Below are positions 1-8,583 of a stretch of 64,000 bases of DNA, piece after piece. The position numbers and the translations under genes were made by a program. How positions within the stretch are numbered: the first letter of the stretch is position 1; each line of letters opens with the position of its first letter. The notes beneath the pieces are model-generated. The model made no database searches. It had not been told where the DNA came from and saw only the letters and a list, made by a program, of their open reading frames with translations. This DNA comes from an uncultured Coriobacteriaceae bacterium (GTDB lineage Bacteria > Actinomycetota > Coriobacteriia > Coriobacteriales > Eggerthellaceae): positions 1-64,000 of the forward strand of contig CACXMZ010000001.1 in NCBI GenBank assembly GCA_902768975.1, read 5' to 3'.

Positions 1-136
1 CAACATTAATAGGGATTAAGTTGGTGCCGATTCTAGCAGAGAAGCTGTCTAAAGACAAGCTTTCATAGCTAAGATATTATGTCTGAACTGGTGTTATAAG
101 TAATAAAGATCTTGTAGGTTTACATAAACTCAATTG

Positions 137-526
137 TTAGTACCGAAGCAGGATCCAGTTGAGGATGCGCTTCCAGAGCGGGTCTTTGATGGTTTGGGCG
201 CGCACCGGCTTAAGCTTATACGCGGGGTGGTTGTGCAGGAACACCGCACGGCAGACAAGCGTGATGGCCAAGCCTACCGCAAAGGGCAGCAAAAAGGTTG
301 CCATGAGTTCTGCTGCTTCTGCCCCGCCGTCGATGGCCGCATAAATGGTTGCCAGAATGAAAAACAGCGTAGTCACACCAAACGCAATGGTAAAGATTTT
401 AATAAGGACTTCCTTGGCCTTGACCGGCGTATAGCGCACGCTCACCACGGCGTACAAAGCGAAGGCCGCCAGGGCAATGCCAAAAAATATGGGGAGCAGC
501 CGCGTAAGGCGTGCAACTATGGACAT
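137..526 (-). CDS. Small integral membrane protein, function unknown
   Basis: Protein of 129 residues with about three hydrophobic segments (roughly residues 9-30, 42-66 and 75-96) and a short basic C-terminal tail. The ATG at 526 is preceded by a strong ribosome binding site (AAAGGAG, six bases upstream), which supports it as a real gene despite its size. I recognise no family and see no catalytic motif. It stands alone: the next gene on the right (AraC-type regulator) points the other way, and no clear terminator follows the stop. Codon use looks like that of its neighbours. Confidence 0.7.
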   Translation of the reverse strand: MSIVARLTRLLPIFFGIALAAFALYAVVSVRYTPVKAKEVLIKIFTIAFGVTTLFFILATIYAAIDGGAEAAELMATFLLPFAVGLAITLVCRAVFLHNHPAYKLKPVRAQTIKDPLWKRILNWILLRY

Positions 527-763
527 GCAAAACTCCTTTGTCCAGACACCACTCTACCACGTTATGGGCAAGCTGGCTGCCATGGCGCTATAACGCGTTT
601 CTAAAAGGCAAGTATGCACGAAATTTCAGTCAAACAATTCGCTGCATAGCACTTGTAACGAAGATGTTTGTTTTTGCACAATTTTGTCCAAAAAGCGCTA
701 AAATAAGGATGTTGATACAAGTGCGACTATTATTATCATGTCCGAATAGAGTAAGAGGTTGTT

Positions 764-1675
764 ATGGCTCCCACATTAACCAGCACCATTGACCCCGTCC
801 TTTTGGCCGAAGCGGCCGAAAGCGTCCAGTTTGAACAAGTTGGCGTTCCCCTCTACATTAAGGAAGAAGGCGAAAGCACCCAGGTGCGCCACGACGCCCT
901 CATGCACTGGCACGACGGCGTGGAACTTATCCATGTGTTGGCGGGCGGCATGCGCTGCTTCATCAACGACATTGAACTCGACCTGCAGCCGGGCGACTTC
1001 TGCTTCATTAATAGTGGGCAGATGCACGTGGCCGACTCGGGCGTCCATGGCGACTACCGTGCCAATATTGTTATCTTGGACCCAGCGCTTATGACGCGCA
1101 ACGACACCGTGTTTGCCCAGTATGTTAAGCCCATTGTCGAAAACAAGGACTTTTCGCATTTCCATCTGCTGGCTTCCACGGGTTCCGCAGCTGAACTATG
1201 CCGTTTGGTCGACGAAATCAGCGAACTCGAACGCAATAAACCACCCGCGTATGAACTTATGGTTATTGGGCTTTTGCACTTGGCCTTCACACGCATCTAT
1301 CTGGCTTATACCGACGAAAATGCAGAAATGCATCGCACCGACCACGACGCCAGCACCCAGCGCCGCATGAGCCAGTACATCTACGATCATTTCAGCGAAA
1401 AGATTACGCTCGACGACATCGCGGCTGCCGGCAACGTGAGCCGTTCAAAATGTTCGAAGGTCTTTAAACACTACCTGCAGAAAAGCCCCATCGACTTCTT
1501 GAACCTCTACCGCCTGGAAGTGGCAAGCCGCCTGCTCAAGAACACCAACGAAAGCGTGTCGCGTATTTCTTCCGCCTGTGGTTTTAGCCAGCAAAGCTAT
1601 TTTGACCGTCAATTTGGTCGCGCCTATGGCTGCACGCCCCGTGAATACCGCGAACAGTTTGCAACCGCAAGCTAG
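764..1675 (+). CDS. AraC-family transcriptional regulator with N-terminal cupin domain
   Basis: Predicted DNA-binding regulator of 303 residues. An N-terminal cupin-like sensing domain (about 25-110) carries an H-W-H pair at residues 48-50 and the PGDFCFI strand typical of AraC cupins. The C-terminal pair of helix-turn-helix motifs spans about 205-298 (first around LDDIAAAGNVSRS, second around RISSACGFSQQSYF, ending with TPREYRE). The start has AAGAGG five bases upstream. It is first in an operon with the trigger-factor-like gene (9 bases on) and the HisH-like gene. It probably controls this operon and perhaps itself; the ligand cannot be read from sequence. Confidence 0.9.
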   Translation: MAPTLTSTIDPVLLAEAAESVQFEQVGVPLYIKEEGESTQVRHDALMHWHDGVELIHVLAGGMRCFINDIELDLQPGDFCFINSGQMHVADSGVHGDYRANIVILDPALMTRNDTVFAQYVKPIVENKDFSHFHLLASTGSAAELCRLVDEISELERNKPPAYELMVIGLLHLAFTRIYLAYTDENAEMHRTDHDASTQRRMSQYIYDHFSEKITLDDIAAAGNVSRSKCSKVFKHYLQKSPIDFLNLYRLEVASRLLKNTNESVSRISSACGFSQQSYFDRQFGRAYGCTPREYREQFATAS

Positions 1676-1684
1676 GACACGCCC

Positions 1685-2581
1685 ATGAAATACTCTGTTG
1701 AAGCCATCGACGCTTTTTCACACCGTTTCTCGATTGAAATGGACGCGGCTGAAGTCAGTGCCGAACTTGCGCACACCTATGCCGACTTTGCTTTCAAATT
1801 TCCTTTTGCCAAGGAAGCGGAAGGCGAATACTACGCCCCCGGTGAAGCTTCGCGCGAAATTATAGACGCCCGCTTTGGGCCAGACGCCGTGGCTGCCACT
1901 GCCGGCATCGCCCTCTGCAACAAAGGTTTTGCCCAGGCCCTCGTGGCGGAAGACCTGGTCAAGATAGGCGACCCCGAATACGCCTGCCCCACTAAGCCAG
2001 CGGAAGGCGAAGCTTTCGCCTTTACCGCTGAAGTGGTATGCTGCCCCCAGTACGAACTGAATAGCTACGAGCCCATAAAGGTATATCTTCCTTCCATGGG
2101 AACAAATGCGGGCATGTCGCCTATTCTGCAAAAGATGCGTGAAAACGAAGCCCTCCATGCGCTTCAGGAACGCCTGATGGGCGAAGTCCCTGAAATCATG
2201 GTAGACATGCAAGAAGAAATTCAGCTTCAGGAAATATATGCCAAGGCCAACGCGCAAAACATGCCTTTTGAAAAATACCTCATTCAGCAGCGCATTGACC
2301 CCGACCAGTTCAAGGAAGAACTGTCGCAGCAGGCTGAAGAAATGGTGCGCCGCAACCTAGCCCTTGAAGCTTGGGGCCGCCACATTGGCATAGAAATAAC
2401 CGACGCCATGATTGCTTCGAACTTCAAGCGTAGCGGCGTTCCCTTCCCCGAACTCGAAGAAGCGCAGTGGCGCGCCAACGGCCGTATCACCGAATTGCGC
2501 GCTGCCATCCGCCGTGCAGGCGCGTTGCGTGATATCATGCAAACACTTCAAGTAGAAACTGTCGAAATCGAAGCGCATTAA
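1685..2581 (+). CDS. Trigger-factor-like protein lacking the PPIase domain
   Basis: 298 residues against roughly 430 for trigger factor. Residues 1-135 follow the trigger factor N-terminal domain, seen in the segment REIIDARFGPDAV and the strand EAFAFTAEVV followed by YELNSYEPIKV. After about residue 140 the sequence goes directly into helices resembling the C-terminal chaperone domain (MVDMQEEIQLQEI, then DQFKEELSQQAEEMVRRNLAL), so the FKBP-type isomerase domain is missing. The ribosome-docking signature GFRxGK of true trigger factor is not recognisable (the corresponding stretch reads FKFPFAKE). It may therefore be a ribosome-free chaperone or holdase, perhaps for its operon partner. It is co-transcribed with the regulator upstream and the HisH-like gene 11 bases downstream. 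Confidence 0.75.
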   Translation: MKYSVEAIDAFSHRFSIEMDAAEVSAELAHTYADFAFKFPFAKEAEGEYYAPGEASREIIDARFGPDAVAATAGIALCNKGFAQALVAEDLVKIGDPEYACPTKPAEGEAFAFTAEVVCCPQYELNSYEPIKVYLPSMGTNAGMSPILQKMRENEALHALQERLMGEVPEIMVDMQEEIQLQEIYAKANAQNMPFEKYLIQQRIDPDQFKEELSQQAEEMVRRNLALEAWGRHIGIEITDAMIASNFKRSGVPFPELEEAQWRANGRITELRAAIRRAGALRDIMQTLQVETVEIEAH

Positions 2582-2592
2582 AGGAGACTGCT

Positions 2593-3294
2593 ATGCCGCT
2601 TATTGCCATTGTTGACTATGGTCTAGAAGACTTAAGCCTTATTGAAAGTGCCCTGTTCGACGCGGGCGCAGATGTTTTCCCTTCTTCGGACCCTGAAGCC
2701 ATTGTGGGTGCCGACGGCATAGTGCTTTATGGCAAGGCAGGCTTCGGCGACGCTATTGCCGCAATTCGCGAACTGAACTTGGAACAGTACCTTAAGCCCG
2801 CGATTGTTGCCAAGAAGCCCTTCCTGGGGATTGGCGTGGGCATGCACCTTCTGTATGCAACGGGCCGCGAATCGAGCACTGGGCAGCTCGGTGAGCGCTA
2901 TGTGAAGGGGCTCGACTTCGTGGTGGGTTCTTGCCGCGAATTGCCCGACGTGGACGACTATGGTTTCGACTTTGAAATCCCCCATCGTGGCATGGCACCC
3001 GTCTATCGCGACGACCGCTGCAACGCCCAAATCCTTGACGGCATAGAAGATGGTACCGAATTCTATTTCGACCATTCCTTTATCGTGCCTACTGGGCCCC
3101 TGATTAAGGCCTGGTCGACCTATTCAATCACCTTCCCCGCCATTGTGAACTTCCACAACTCATACATGGGCGTTCAGTTCTTCCCCGAAGAATCTGGTGA
3201 AGCGGGCCTGCAGCTTTTGCGCAACTTTGTCATGCTGTGCGCCAATGCAGACGAAATCGAAGACCTGAAGTTCCAGTTCGGTCCTGCGTTCTAA
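2593..3294 (+). CDS. HisH-like class I glutamine amidotransferase homologue without catalytic Cys and His
   Basis: 233 residues with the fold signature of HisH, the glutaminase subunit of imidazole glycerol phosphate synthase: VDYG at 7-10, the nucleophile-elbow-like stretch LGIGVGMHLL at 78-87, PHRGM at 130-134, FYFDHS at 157-162 and GVQFFPEES at 193-201. In active HisH the elbow is GICLGMQ and the late motif is QFHPE; here the cysteine position is Gly81 and the histidine position Phe197, with only Glu199 kept. It should not hydrolyse glutamine by the known mechanism. No other his gene is nearby. Strong ribosome binding site (AAAGGAG). Last gene of the AraC operon, followed by a hairpin terminator. 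Likely a binding or regulatory descendant. Confidence 0.8.
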   Translation: MPLIAIVDYGLEDLSLIESALFDAGADVFPSSDPEAIVGADGIVLYGKAGFGDAIAAIRELNLEQYLKPAIVAKKPFLGIGVGMHLLYATGRESSTGQLGERYVKGLDFVVGSCRELPDVDDYGFDFEIPHRGMAPVYRDDRCNAQILDGIEDGTEFYFDHSFIVPTGPLIKAWSTYSITFPAIVNFHNSYMGVQFFPEESGEAGLQLLRNFVMLCANADEIEDLKFQFGPAF

Positions 3295-3330
3295 ATCAAC
3301 GAAGGGGCTCACCGCCTCCTCATGCAAAAG

Positions 3331-3358
3331 AAAAGTGCGGCAGGGAGGCCGCACTTTT
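3331..3358. terminator. Bidirectional Rho-independent terminator
   Basis: Perfect 11-base stem AAAAGTGCGGC / GCCGCACTTTT with a six-base loop, between the converging HisH-like operon and the rubrerythrin gene. A-rich and T-rich ends flank the stem on both strands, so it can serve both transcripts. Confidence 0.85.
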
Positions 3359-3418
3359 CCTTCATTGTAAGCAGACGAGGGAGGGTGCCGTCTACTACAG
3401 TTAAAAGAGAATGACGAA

Positions 3419-4276
3419 TTAGAATTCTTCGTATTCCGTCAGACCGCAGATGGGGCATGCGCCGGGCTTAGCACCCTTGTGGATGAAGCCGCAGGTCGTG
3501 CACAGCCAGTACTTTTCGTCTGTCGGGGTGTCGATGGTGGTGTAAGCGTCCATGTACCACTTGGCATGATAAGCTTCAGCCAGCTTGGCGCGGGTGAAAG
3601 CCAGAACAGCCTGGTCCAGAGCGTCCTTCTTAGCAGCATCGCTTTCAGCGTCGCGTTCCTTGATAGCGGTAGCGATGTAGATAGGATACATTTCAGCGGT
3701 TTCATAAATTTCGCCGCGAGCGCCAGCAATCAGGTTGCCGTCGGTTTCGGTGGGGCTTACCTGAGGCTTTTCGGGAAGCTTGGCTGCGGGATCGAGCAGC
3801 TGAGCAACGCGTTCTTCTTCGTGGCGGTGAAGGTCTTCAGCCTTGGAAGTAGCGTTGAACAGAGCAGCGATACGGTCCAGGCCAGCAGCCTTGGCAGCTT
3901 CAGCAAAAGCAGCATACTTGGTGTGAGCGCCAGTTTCGCCGCCCATGGCGCTGTTCAGGTTAGCCAGGGTATCGTCGGTTTCAGAAGCGTCACCGTGCAG
4001 GTCTGCACTTTCGCGATAGATACCGAAGTTGCTACCGCCAGCTTCTGCGCCAAGGACCATCTTGAATTCGGCTACTGCGTCGGCCGCAGCAGCAGCGGGA
4101 GCAGCGGAAGCAGCAGCTTCAGCGCTTGCGGAAGCAGCAGCGTCTGCGCTTGCAGCAGCAGAAGCGCTCGATGCCTTTTCAGCACCAGCAGCACAGCCAG
4201 CAAGACCAGCAACTGCAGCAGCAGCACCAGCAACAGCGGCGCCCTTCAGCATGTCCCTACGTGTAAGTTCTGCCAT
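3419..4276 (-). CDS. Exported rubrerythrin with twin-arginine lipoprotein signal and C-terminal rubredoxin domain
   Basis: 285 residues from the ATG at 4276, which has AAAGGAGG just upstream; an earlier in-frame GTG would put that site inside the gene. The N-terminus reads MAELTRRDMLKG, a twin-arginine motif, then a hydrophobic Ala-rich core ending in the lipobox LAGC (Cys28). An Ala/Ser-rich linker of about 45 residues follows, then the ferritin-like di-iron domain (ENLN-type helix GGETGAHTKYAAFAEAA, and EDLHRHEEERV), then a rubredoxin domain with CTTC and CPIC near the end. Family role: reduction of hydrogen peroxide. Most rubrerythrins are cytosolic; this one is predicted to sit on the outer face of the membrane. 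A 424-base divergent spacer separates it from degV. Confidence 0.9.
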   Translation of the reverse strand: MAELTRRDMLKGAAVAGAAAAVAGLAGCAAGAEKASSASAAASADAAASASAEAAASAAPAAAAADAVAEFKMVLGAEAGGSNFGIYRESADLHGDASETDDTLANLNSAMGGETGAHTKYAAFAEAAKAAGLDRIAALFNATSKAEDLHRHEEERVAQLLDPAAKLPEKPQVSPTETDGNLIAGARGEIYETAEMYPIYIATAIKERDAESDAAKKDALDQAVLAFTRAKLAEAYHAKWYMDAYTTIDTPTDEKYWLCTTCGFIHKGAKPGACPICGLTEYEEF

Positions 4277-4373
4277 GATTCCTCCTTTGAACACTGGGGA
4301 AGCCTCACTTTAATGGCTTTTCTGCACGGGAATTGCGCAGAACAAAATAGCTTCTCTATTCGCCCCTCCTCGT

Positions 4374-4389
4374 AACCCATATATGGGTT
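4374..4389. promoter_or_regulatory. Perfect 16-base palindrome, candidate operator
   Basis: AACCCATATATGGGTT, identical on both strands, about 98 bases upstream of the rubrerythrin start. Its size and symmetry suit a dimeric regulator. The binding protein is unknown. Confidence 0.45.
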
Positions 4390-4430
4390 TTGGCATGTGT
4401 ATAAGGTACTAAATCCGTAGCATTTGTAGC

Positions 4431-4459
4431 TAGTACAATTTTCTTCCTTATTTGTACTA
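4431..4459. promoter_or_regulatory. Inverted repeat TAGTACAA / TTGTACTA, candidate operator
   Basis: Two 8-base arms at 4431-4438 and 4452-4459, 21 bases centre to centre (two helical turns), in the rubrerythrin/degV spacer. The half-site sequence resembles the nearby GGTACTAAAT, so several weak copies may be present. Confidence 0.35.
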
Positions 4460-4700
4460 TTTTGTTTCGCTGAACGTATTTACGTGTGAATTAATACAAA
4501 AAGTAATCCGATTTGTTTACTGGGAATATAACCTGGGGTAAACCCTAGCACCCCACTTTCAGGCGTTAAACTATACGAACCGTTTGCCCCAAAGCCGTAC
4601 ATAAAAGAAGGCATATGCTACAAAAACTGTGCTATATTAGCAAAAAGGAAATCGCATGCAGGCATAAAGCCATGCCACCATACATGCAAGGGGAAGCATC

Positions 4701-5537
4701 ATGACTATTCGCATAGTTTCAGACTCGTCTTCAGACCTTTTTACCCTACCCGACGTGGACTATTGCACCGTACCGCTCAAGGTAATGTTTGGTAGCCGCG
4801 AATACGTGGACGAAATCGGAACCGACGTAAAAAAGATGATGCACGACCTTCAGGAACACCAGGGGCCTTCCACTACGTCCTGCCCCAATGTGGCCGAATG
4901 GACCGATGCCTTCAACGGTTCCGACGAAATCTTTGCCGTCACCATTAGCAGTGGCCTTTCGGCAAGCTACGAAGCAGCAGCGGCGGCAAAAGCAGCCTAC
5001 TGCAAGCTCAACCCCAACGCCAAGGTGCACATCTTCGACAGCCATGCTACAGGGCCGGTGCTGCGCCTCATTATTGAAAAACTGCGCGAAGGCATTTTGG
5101 CGGGCAAAAGCTACGACGAAGTCAAGGCAGAAACCATCGAATACCAGAAGCGCATTCGCATTTTATATTCCCTCGAGTCACTCGGTAACCTTGCGAAGAA
5201 CGGTCGCGTTAACATGGCTGTGGCGCGCATTGCCGAAGTGCTCAATATTCGCATGATCGGCCACGCAAGCGACGAAGGCAAGGTGGACATCCTCCACAAG
5301 GTGCGCGGCGAAAAGCGTTCTTTGTCGACCATCGTAAAAGAAATGACTGAACGAGGCTGCGTGGGCGGCACCGTCTACATCGACCATTGCCTTAACAGCG
5401 AAGCGGCAAACAAGCTAAAGGCGCTTATGGAAGAAGCCTTTTCTGGCATCAAGGTTCACCTCGAACCCTGCGGGGTGCTTTGCAGCTATTACGCCGACAT
5501 TGGCGGGCTCATCGTGGGCTATGAAGTAGCGCAATAA
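4701..5537 (+). CDS. DegV family fatty-acid-binding protein
   Basis: 278 residues, normal length for DegV/FakB proteins, which bind a fatty acid and present it to a fatty-acid kinase for membrane lipid synthesis. Family motifs: SDSSSDL at residues 7-13, the TTSCPN loop at about 58-63, SSGLSASYEAA at about 81-91, FDSHATG, and the region LYSLESLGNLAKNGRV near the C-terminal domain. The start follows AAGGGGAAG. No fakA kinase gene lies in the window, so the partner must be elsewhere. It is transcribed alone and ends at a strong terminator. Confidence 0.9.
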   Translation: MTIRIVSDSSSDLFTLPDVDYCTVPLKVMFGSREYVDEIGTDVKKMMHDLQEHQGPSTTSCPNVAEWTDAFNGSDEIFAVTISSGLSASYEAAAAAKAAYCKLNPNAKVHIFDSHATGPVLRLIIEKLREGILAGKSYDEVKAETIEYQKRIRILYSLESLGNLAKNGRVNMAVARIAEVLNIRMIGHASDEGKVDILHKVRGEKRSLSTIVKEMTERGCVGGTVYIDHCLNSEAANKLKALMEEAFSGIKVHLEPCGVLCSYYADIGGLIVGYEVAQ

Positions 5538-5561
5538 AGCCGAAGCATACGAGCACACAAG

Positions 5562-5597
5562 AAGAGTGGCCACACGAAAAGCTGGCCACTCTTTTTT
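5562..5597 (+). terminator. Rho-independent terminator after degV
   Basis: Perfect 11-base stem AAGAGTGGCCA / TGGCCACTCTT with a 10-base loop followed by a run of T. It lies 25 bases after the degV stop and may also serve the protease gene coming from the other side. Confidence 0.85.
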
Positions 5598-5651
5598 AAA
5601 GCGAGCCCATTGCGCCATCTAAGCCATTGTGCCGCCGTTGCGCAAGTAGCA

Positions 5652-8489
5652 TTAGTCGATGTGGGCCTCAATCTTTTCGGTCGACATAGTGCGCTGGTAG
5701 ACGTCGGTTAACACGCCGTAAAATTCCACGTCGCAGGTGCCCAGTTCTTTGTCCTCCACAACAATTCTTTCTTGCTCTGTTACCAGTAAAGCGCCGCCGT
5801 AGGCTTCGGTCTTAACCATATTGCCTTCTTCGTCGTAATAGTCGAAGAGGAATTCAACGCGGTCGCCTGGACTGAACGTAAGCTTACCCCTCGGTGAAGT
5901 TTCGTCGGCGGCTTCTTCAGTGAAGAGATTGTCGAAAAGCGAAAGTCCATCTTTGTCGTCCGCACCCTCGTCGTCCGCGCCTTCGTTTTCCGCGTCTTCG
6001 TCTTCTGCGCCTTCACTTTCGCCTTCACTTTCCGCGCCTTCGCCTGCGCCCTCGCCTTCTAGTCCTTCACTTTCGCCTACGCCCTCATTCAGGGTGTAGC
6101 CTAGAATGCGGCCCGCCGAAAACCCTTCTTCCCCTTCGGGAACTTCATTCCATTCGATATAGATTGTTATATCGGTCGACCCATTCAAGCGCGCCTTGGT
6201 GGTACCTGTAAACACCGTACCCGTTTCAGTTTCGCGCGGCTGCCCCGCCTCGTAACAGCAGAGCTTGTCGCCCACATGCACCCAGGTCCCACCCATGGCG
6301 ACCAGGGGGTGCCCGTCTTCGCCATAAGCAGCTACCTGGTCGTGCCCTAGGTAACGCATAAGCCCGTCTTCGGCCTTTTGATAGACAGCCAGCTGCACGT
6401 CGGCAACGATGCTCCAGAGGTCTTCGGGTGCCTGAATCTGGTAACCGCCCTCCACTTCTTTAAGCGGAATGTCGAGCATAACAGGGGTGTTGTCGTAGTC
6501 TTCAAAGCCATTCACATACCATTCTTCTTTCGTATAGTCGGTGTAGAAGGAATGGGAAAGCTTGTCGAAGAATCCGGCAGTTTCAGGATCGAAGGCGTCG
6601 TGTTCCCTCTTCTTCTGAACGGCCATAATACTGAAGAAATCTGCCATCATTTTGTTTTGAGAATCAAAGGAAAAATGCTTTAACTGGTCGTAGTCTTTCG
6701 AATAGGTTTCGGTGCTTTCCACGGGGAAAGAAAAGGCCATGCCGTTAACTCCTTCGGCGGATGCGGCATTGCGGAAGACCACGCAAGCCTTCACGGCATT
6801 TTCCAGTTCGGCGATTTTTTCGTTACTCAGAATTTCGTCGTTGTAGTCAAGCTTACTCAGGCGCTCAAGGAAGTCGATTAAGTCCACCTGTTCCTTGCCA
6901 GTGAACTGGTAAGACTTAGTGCCTGCAAGCGAAATGTTTGCAAAGGACTTCGTGTCTTTAGCAATGGCGGCTTGGGCGCCGCTGAACAAGCCATCCATGC
7001 TTTCATATGCCGCCTTCGCGCGCGGTAGGTCCACGAAAGAAAGGGTTGCACTCGTGTCGGGCTCGCCGTCGTTGAAAACTTCGTTGTACGGGTCGTAGCA
7101 AGCAATCATTTCCCGACCAAAGTCAAGGGAGGACATGCTGGGATTCTGCGCCAACATACCAAAGGGCGACGTGTAGAACCAGCCATAGCCCCCTTCGGCT
7201 TCTTCGGACGCAAGGAAGTAGTCGGCATAGGGTTCAAAGGCTGCCGCTATTTCAATATTCTGCATGAGGCAGGCATCAAAACCAATGATGTCAAACTTCG
7301 TGCCCGATGCCTGAATGGCATCGCAGATTTCGCTGACTGACAAAGTGGGATCTTCTCTTTTTGTTTCGGTTTCGCGCGGGTTTAAATCGTCCATGCCGTA
7401 ACCAGAACTCAGTCCCCCACCGTGGTCCCAAAAAATAAGCATCCGCCTGTCTGCAGGGTAGCTTTCAACACCCCAAGTAATAAAGTCCTGAAGGGTTTGC
7501 GGCTCAGACATGCAAGTGCTTTTGTCCAATTCTGCAATCTTTTCGATTCTGCCGTCTTGTATGAGATAGCGCCCATAAGCGGCGTCTTCGATGCCTTCCA
7601 TAATCCAGCGCCGCGAACCGCCCGTCTCAAGGACAAACGACAAATTCGACCCCTGTTTGGTAGCTTCGCGCATCTGCTTAATGTTGAAGGTAGCAAGGCC
7701 ACCCCTGTCTTCAAGGTCGGAGCCAAGCATATAGGCGAGCACCACCACGTTTTCGTCCTGGCTGTGGTCGGCGAAAAACTTTTCGCGGCTCGCAGGCAAA
7801 GACGCCAGCTTTCCCGCCGCTTCACCCAGGGCGTCTTCGTTCGTTATAAGGCTTTCGCCACCGACAATATCTTTGGTCTTTTCAGTGTATTCATCCTGTA
7901 TAGCTCGGATCAAAATCGTAGGCTGGTGCGTTTGCAAAACAAAGAAGCCCACCACAGCGATAAGGGCAAGGGCTTCGACGAGCGAAATGCCAAGAAAAGC
8001 AACGCGGCCAAGGCTACGCAACACAATGCCATGCTGCTTCGCAGGCTTGAATACCGGGTCACCCAAGTACTGCGATTTACCAAAACCGAGGATGGCAAGC
8101 CCGAGCGGTGGAATAAGAAAAAGCAGAAGGGCGAAAGGGATGCCGTGCCCGAAGGCCTTAGACAAACGCCTATACAGGCGCAGTAAGAAAACAAGATACA
8201 CCACAATGGCAATGAACAAGAAAATTCGCGCAACGGTTTTTCCTGACCCCACAAAGGGATTAATGTAGAACGCCGCTAAGACCAGCAAACTGGCTACAAA
8301 AAATGGCCGCCAGAAAGTACGAGTTTTTGGGTAAAGCCGCTTCGTAATCTGATAGTCTGCCCCACCCGGAATAAAGGCGAACCGGATAGGAATATTCATC
8401 TTCCCAAGCACGCCAATATAGGCAAGTGCCTGGAGAATAAAAGGAATAGGCCACAAATACTTTTGCCCGAGCATAAAACTCATTAACAT
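5652..8489 (-). CDS. Membrane-anchored clostripain-family (peptidase C11) cysteine protease
   Basis: 945 residues. The first about 190 residues carry several membrane segments (about 5-25, 60-80, 85-105, 118-140, 158-182), so the enzyme is tethered. The C11 domain follows: VVVLAYMLGSDLE, the histidine motif LIFWDHGGG (about residue 353) and the cysteine motif IIGFDACLM (about 405), matching the His/Cys dyad of clostripain. C11 enzymes cleave after basic residues and can self-activate. A downstream domain contains a roughly 60-residue low-complexity Glu/Gly/Ser/Asp stretch (encoded near 5950-6090), then a beta-rich tail. It is the last gene of the 17 kb minus-strand run, 94 bases after the 343-residue gene. 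Possible substrate: secreted peptides or surface proteins. Confidence 0.88.
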   Translation of the reverse strand: MLMSFMLGQKYLWPIPFILQALAYIGVLGKMNIPIRFAFIPGGADYQITKRLYPKTRTFWRPFFVASLLVLAAFYINPFVGSGKTVARIFLFIAIVVYLVFLLRLYRRLSKAFGHGIPFALLLFLIPPLGLAILGFGKSQYLGDPVFKPAKQHGIVLRSLGRVAFLGISLVEALALIAVVGFFVLQTHQPTILIRAIQDEYTEKTKDIVGGESLITNEDALGEAAGKLASLPASREKFFADHSQDENVVVLAYMLGSDLEDRGGLATFNIKQMREATKQGSNLSFVLETGGSRRWIMEGIEDAAYGRYLIQDGRIEKIAELDKSTCMSEPQTLQDFITWGVESYPADRRMLIFWDHGGGLSSGYGMDDLNPRETETKREDPTLSVSEICDAIQASGTKFDIIGFDACLMQNIEIAAAFEPYADYFLASEEAEGGYGWFYTSPFGMLAQNPSMSSLDFGREMIACYDPYNEVFNDGEPDTSATLSFVDLPRAKAAYESMDGLFSGAQAAIAKDTKSFANISLAGTKSYQFTGKEQVDLIDFLERLSKLDYNDEILSNEKIAELENAVKACVVFRNAASAEGVNGMAFSFPVESTETYSKDYDQLKHFSFDSQNKMMADFFSIMAVQKKREHDAFDPETAGFFDKLSHSFYTDYTKEEWYVNGFEDYDNTPVMLDIPLKEVEGGYQIQAPEDLWSIVADVQLAVYQKAEDGLMRYLGHDQVAAYGEDGHPLVAMGGTWVHVGDKLCCYEAGQPRETETGTVFTGTTKARLNGSTDITIYIEWNEVPEGEEGFSAGRILGYTLNEGVGESEGLEGEGAGEGAESEGESEGAEDEDAENEGADDEGADDKDGLSLFDNLFTEEAADETSPRGKLTFSPGDRVEFLFDYYDEEGNMVKTEAYGGALLVTEQERIVVEDKELGTCDVEFYGVLTDVYQRTMSTEKIEAHID

Positions 8490-8583
8490 ACAAAATCACT
8501 CTTTCACGTAGGCGGTCATGCCTCAATTCCTTTGGTAATAATACTCCTATAGCCCCGGGAATGCGCACCAGCGCGAATGCGCA

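Larger units (their letters stand above)
4277..4700. other. Divergent control region between rubrerythrin and degV
   Basis: 424 bases without a gene. It is clearly more AT-rich than its surroundings and contains a perfect 16-base palindrome (4374-4389), an inverted repeat with 21-base centre spacing (4431-4459), a G/C hairpin TGGGGT/ACCCCA (4534-4555) and a small hairpin GGCAT/ATGCC (4661-4676) in the presumed 5' leader of degV. A TATATT at 4633-4638 could be the degV -10 box, but no good -35 box accompanies it. Confidence 0.6.

Noticed and set aside
1-136. Possible partial gene at the left edge
   Set aside because: Stops in all frames and AT-rich composition; no gene or RNA recognised.
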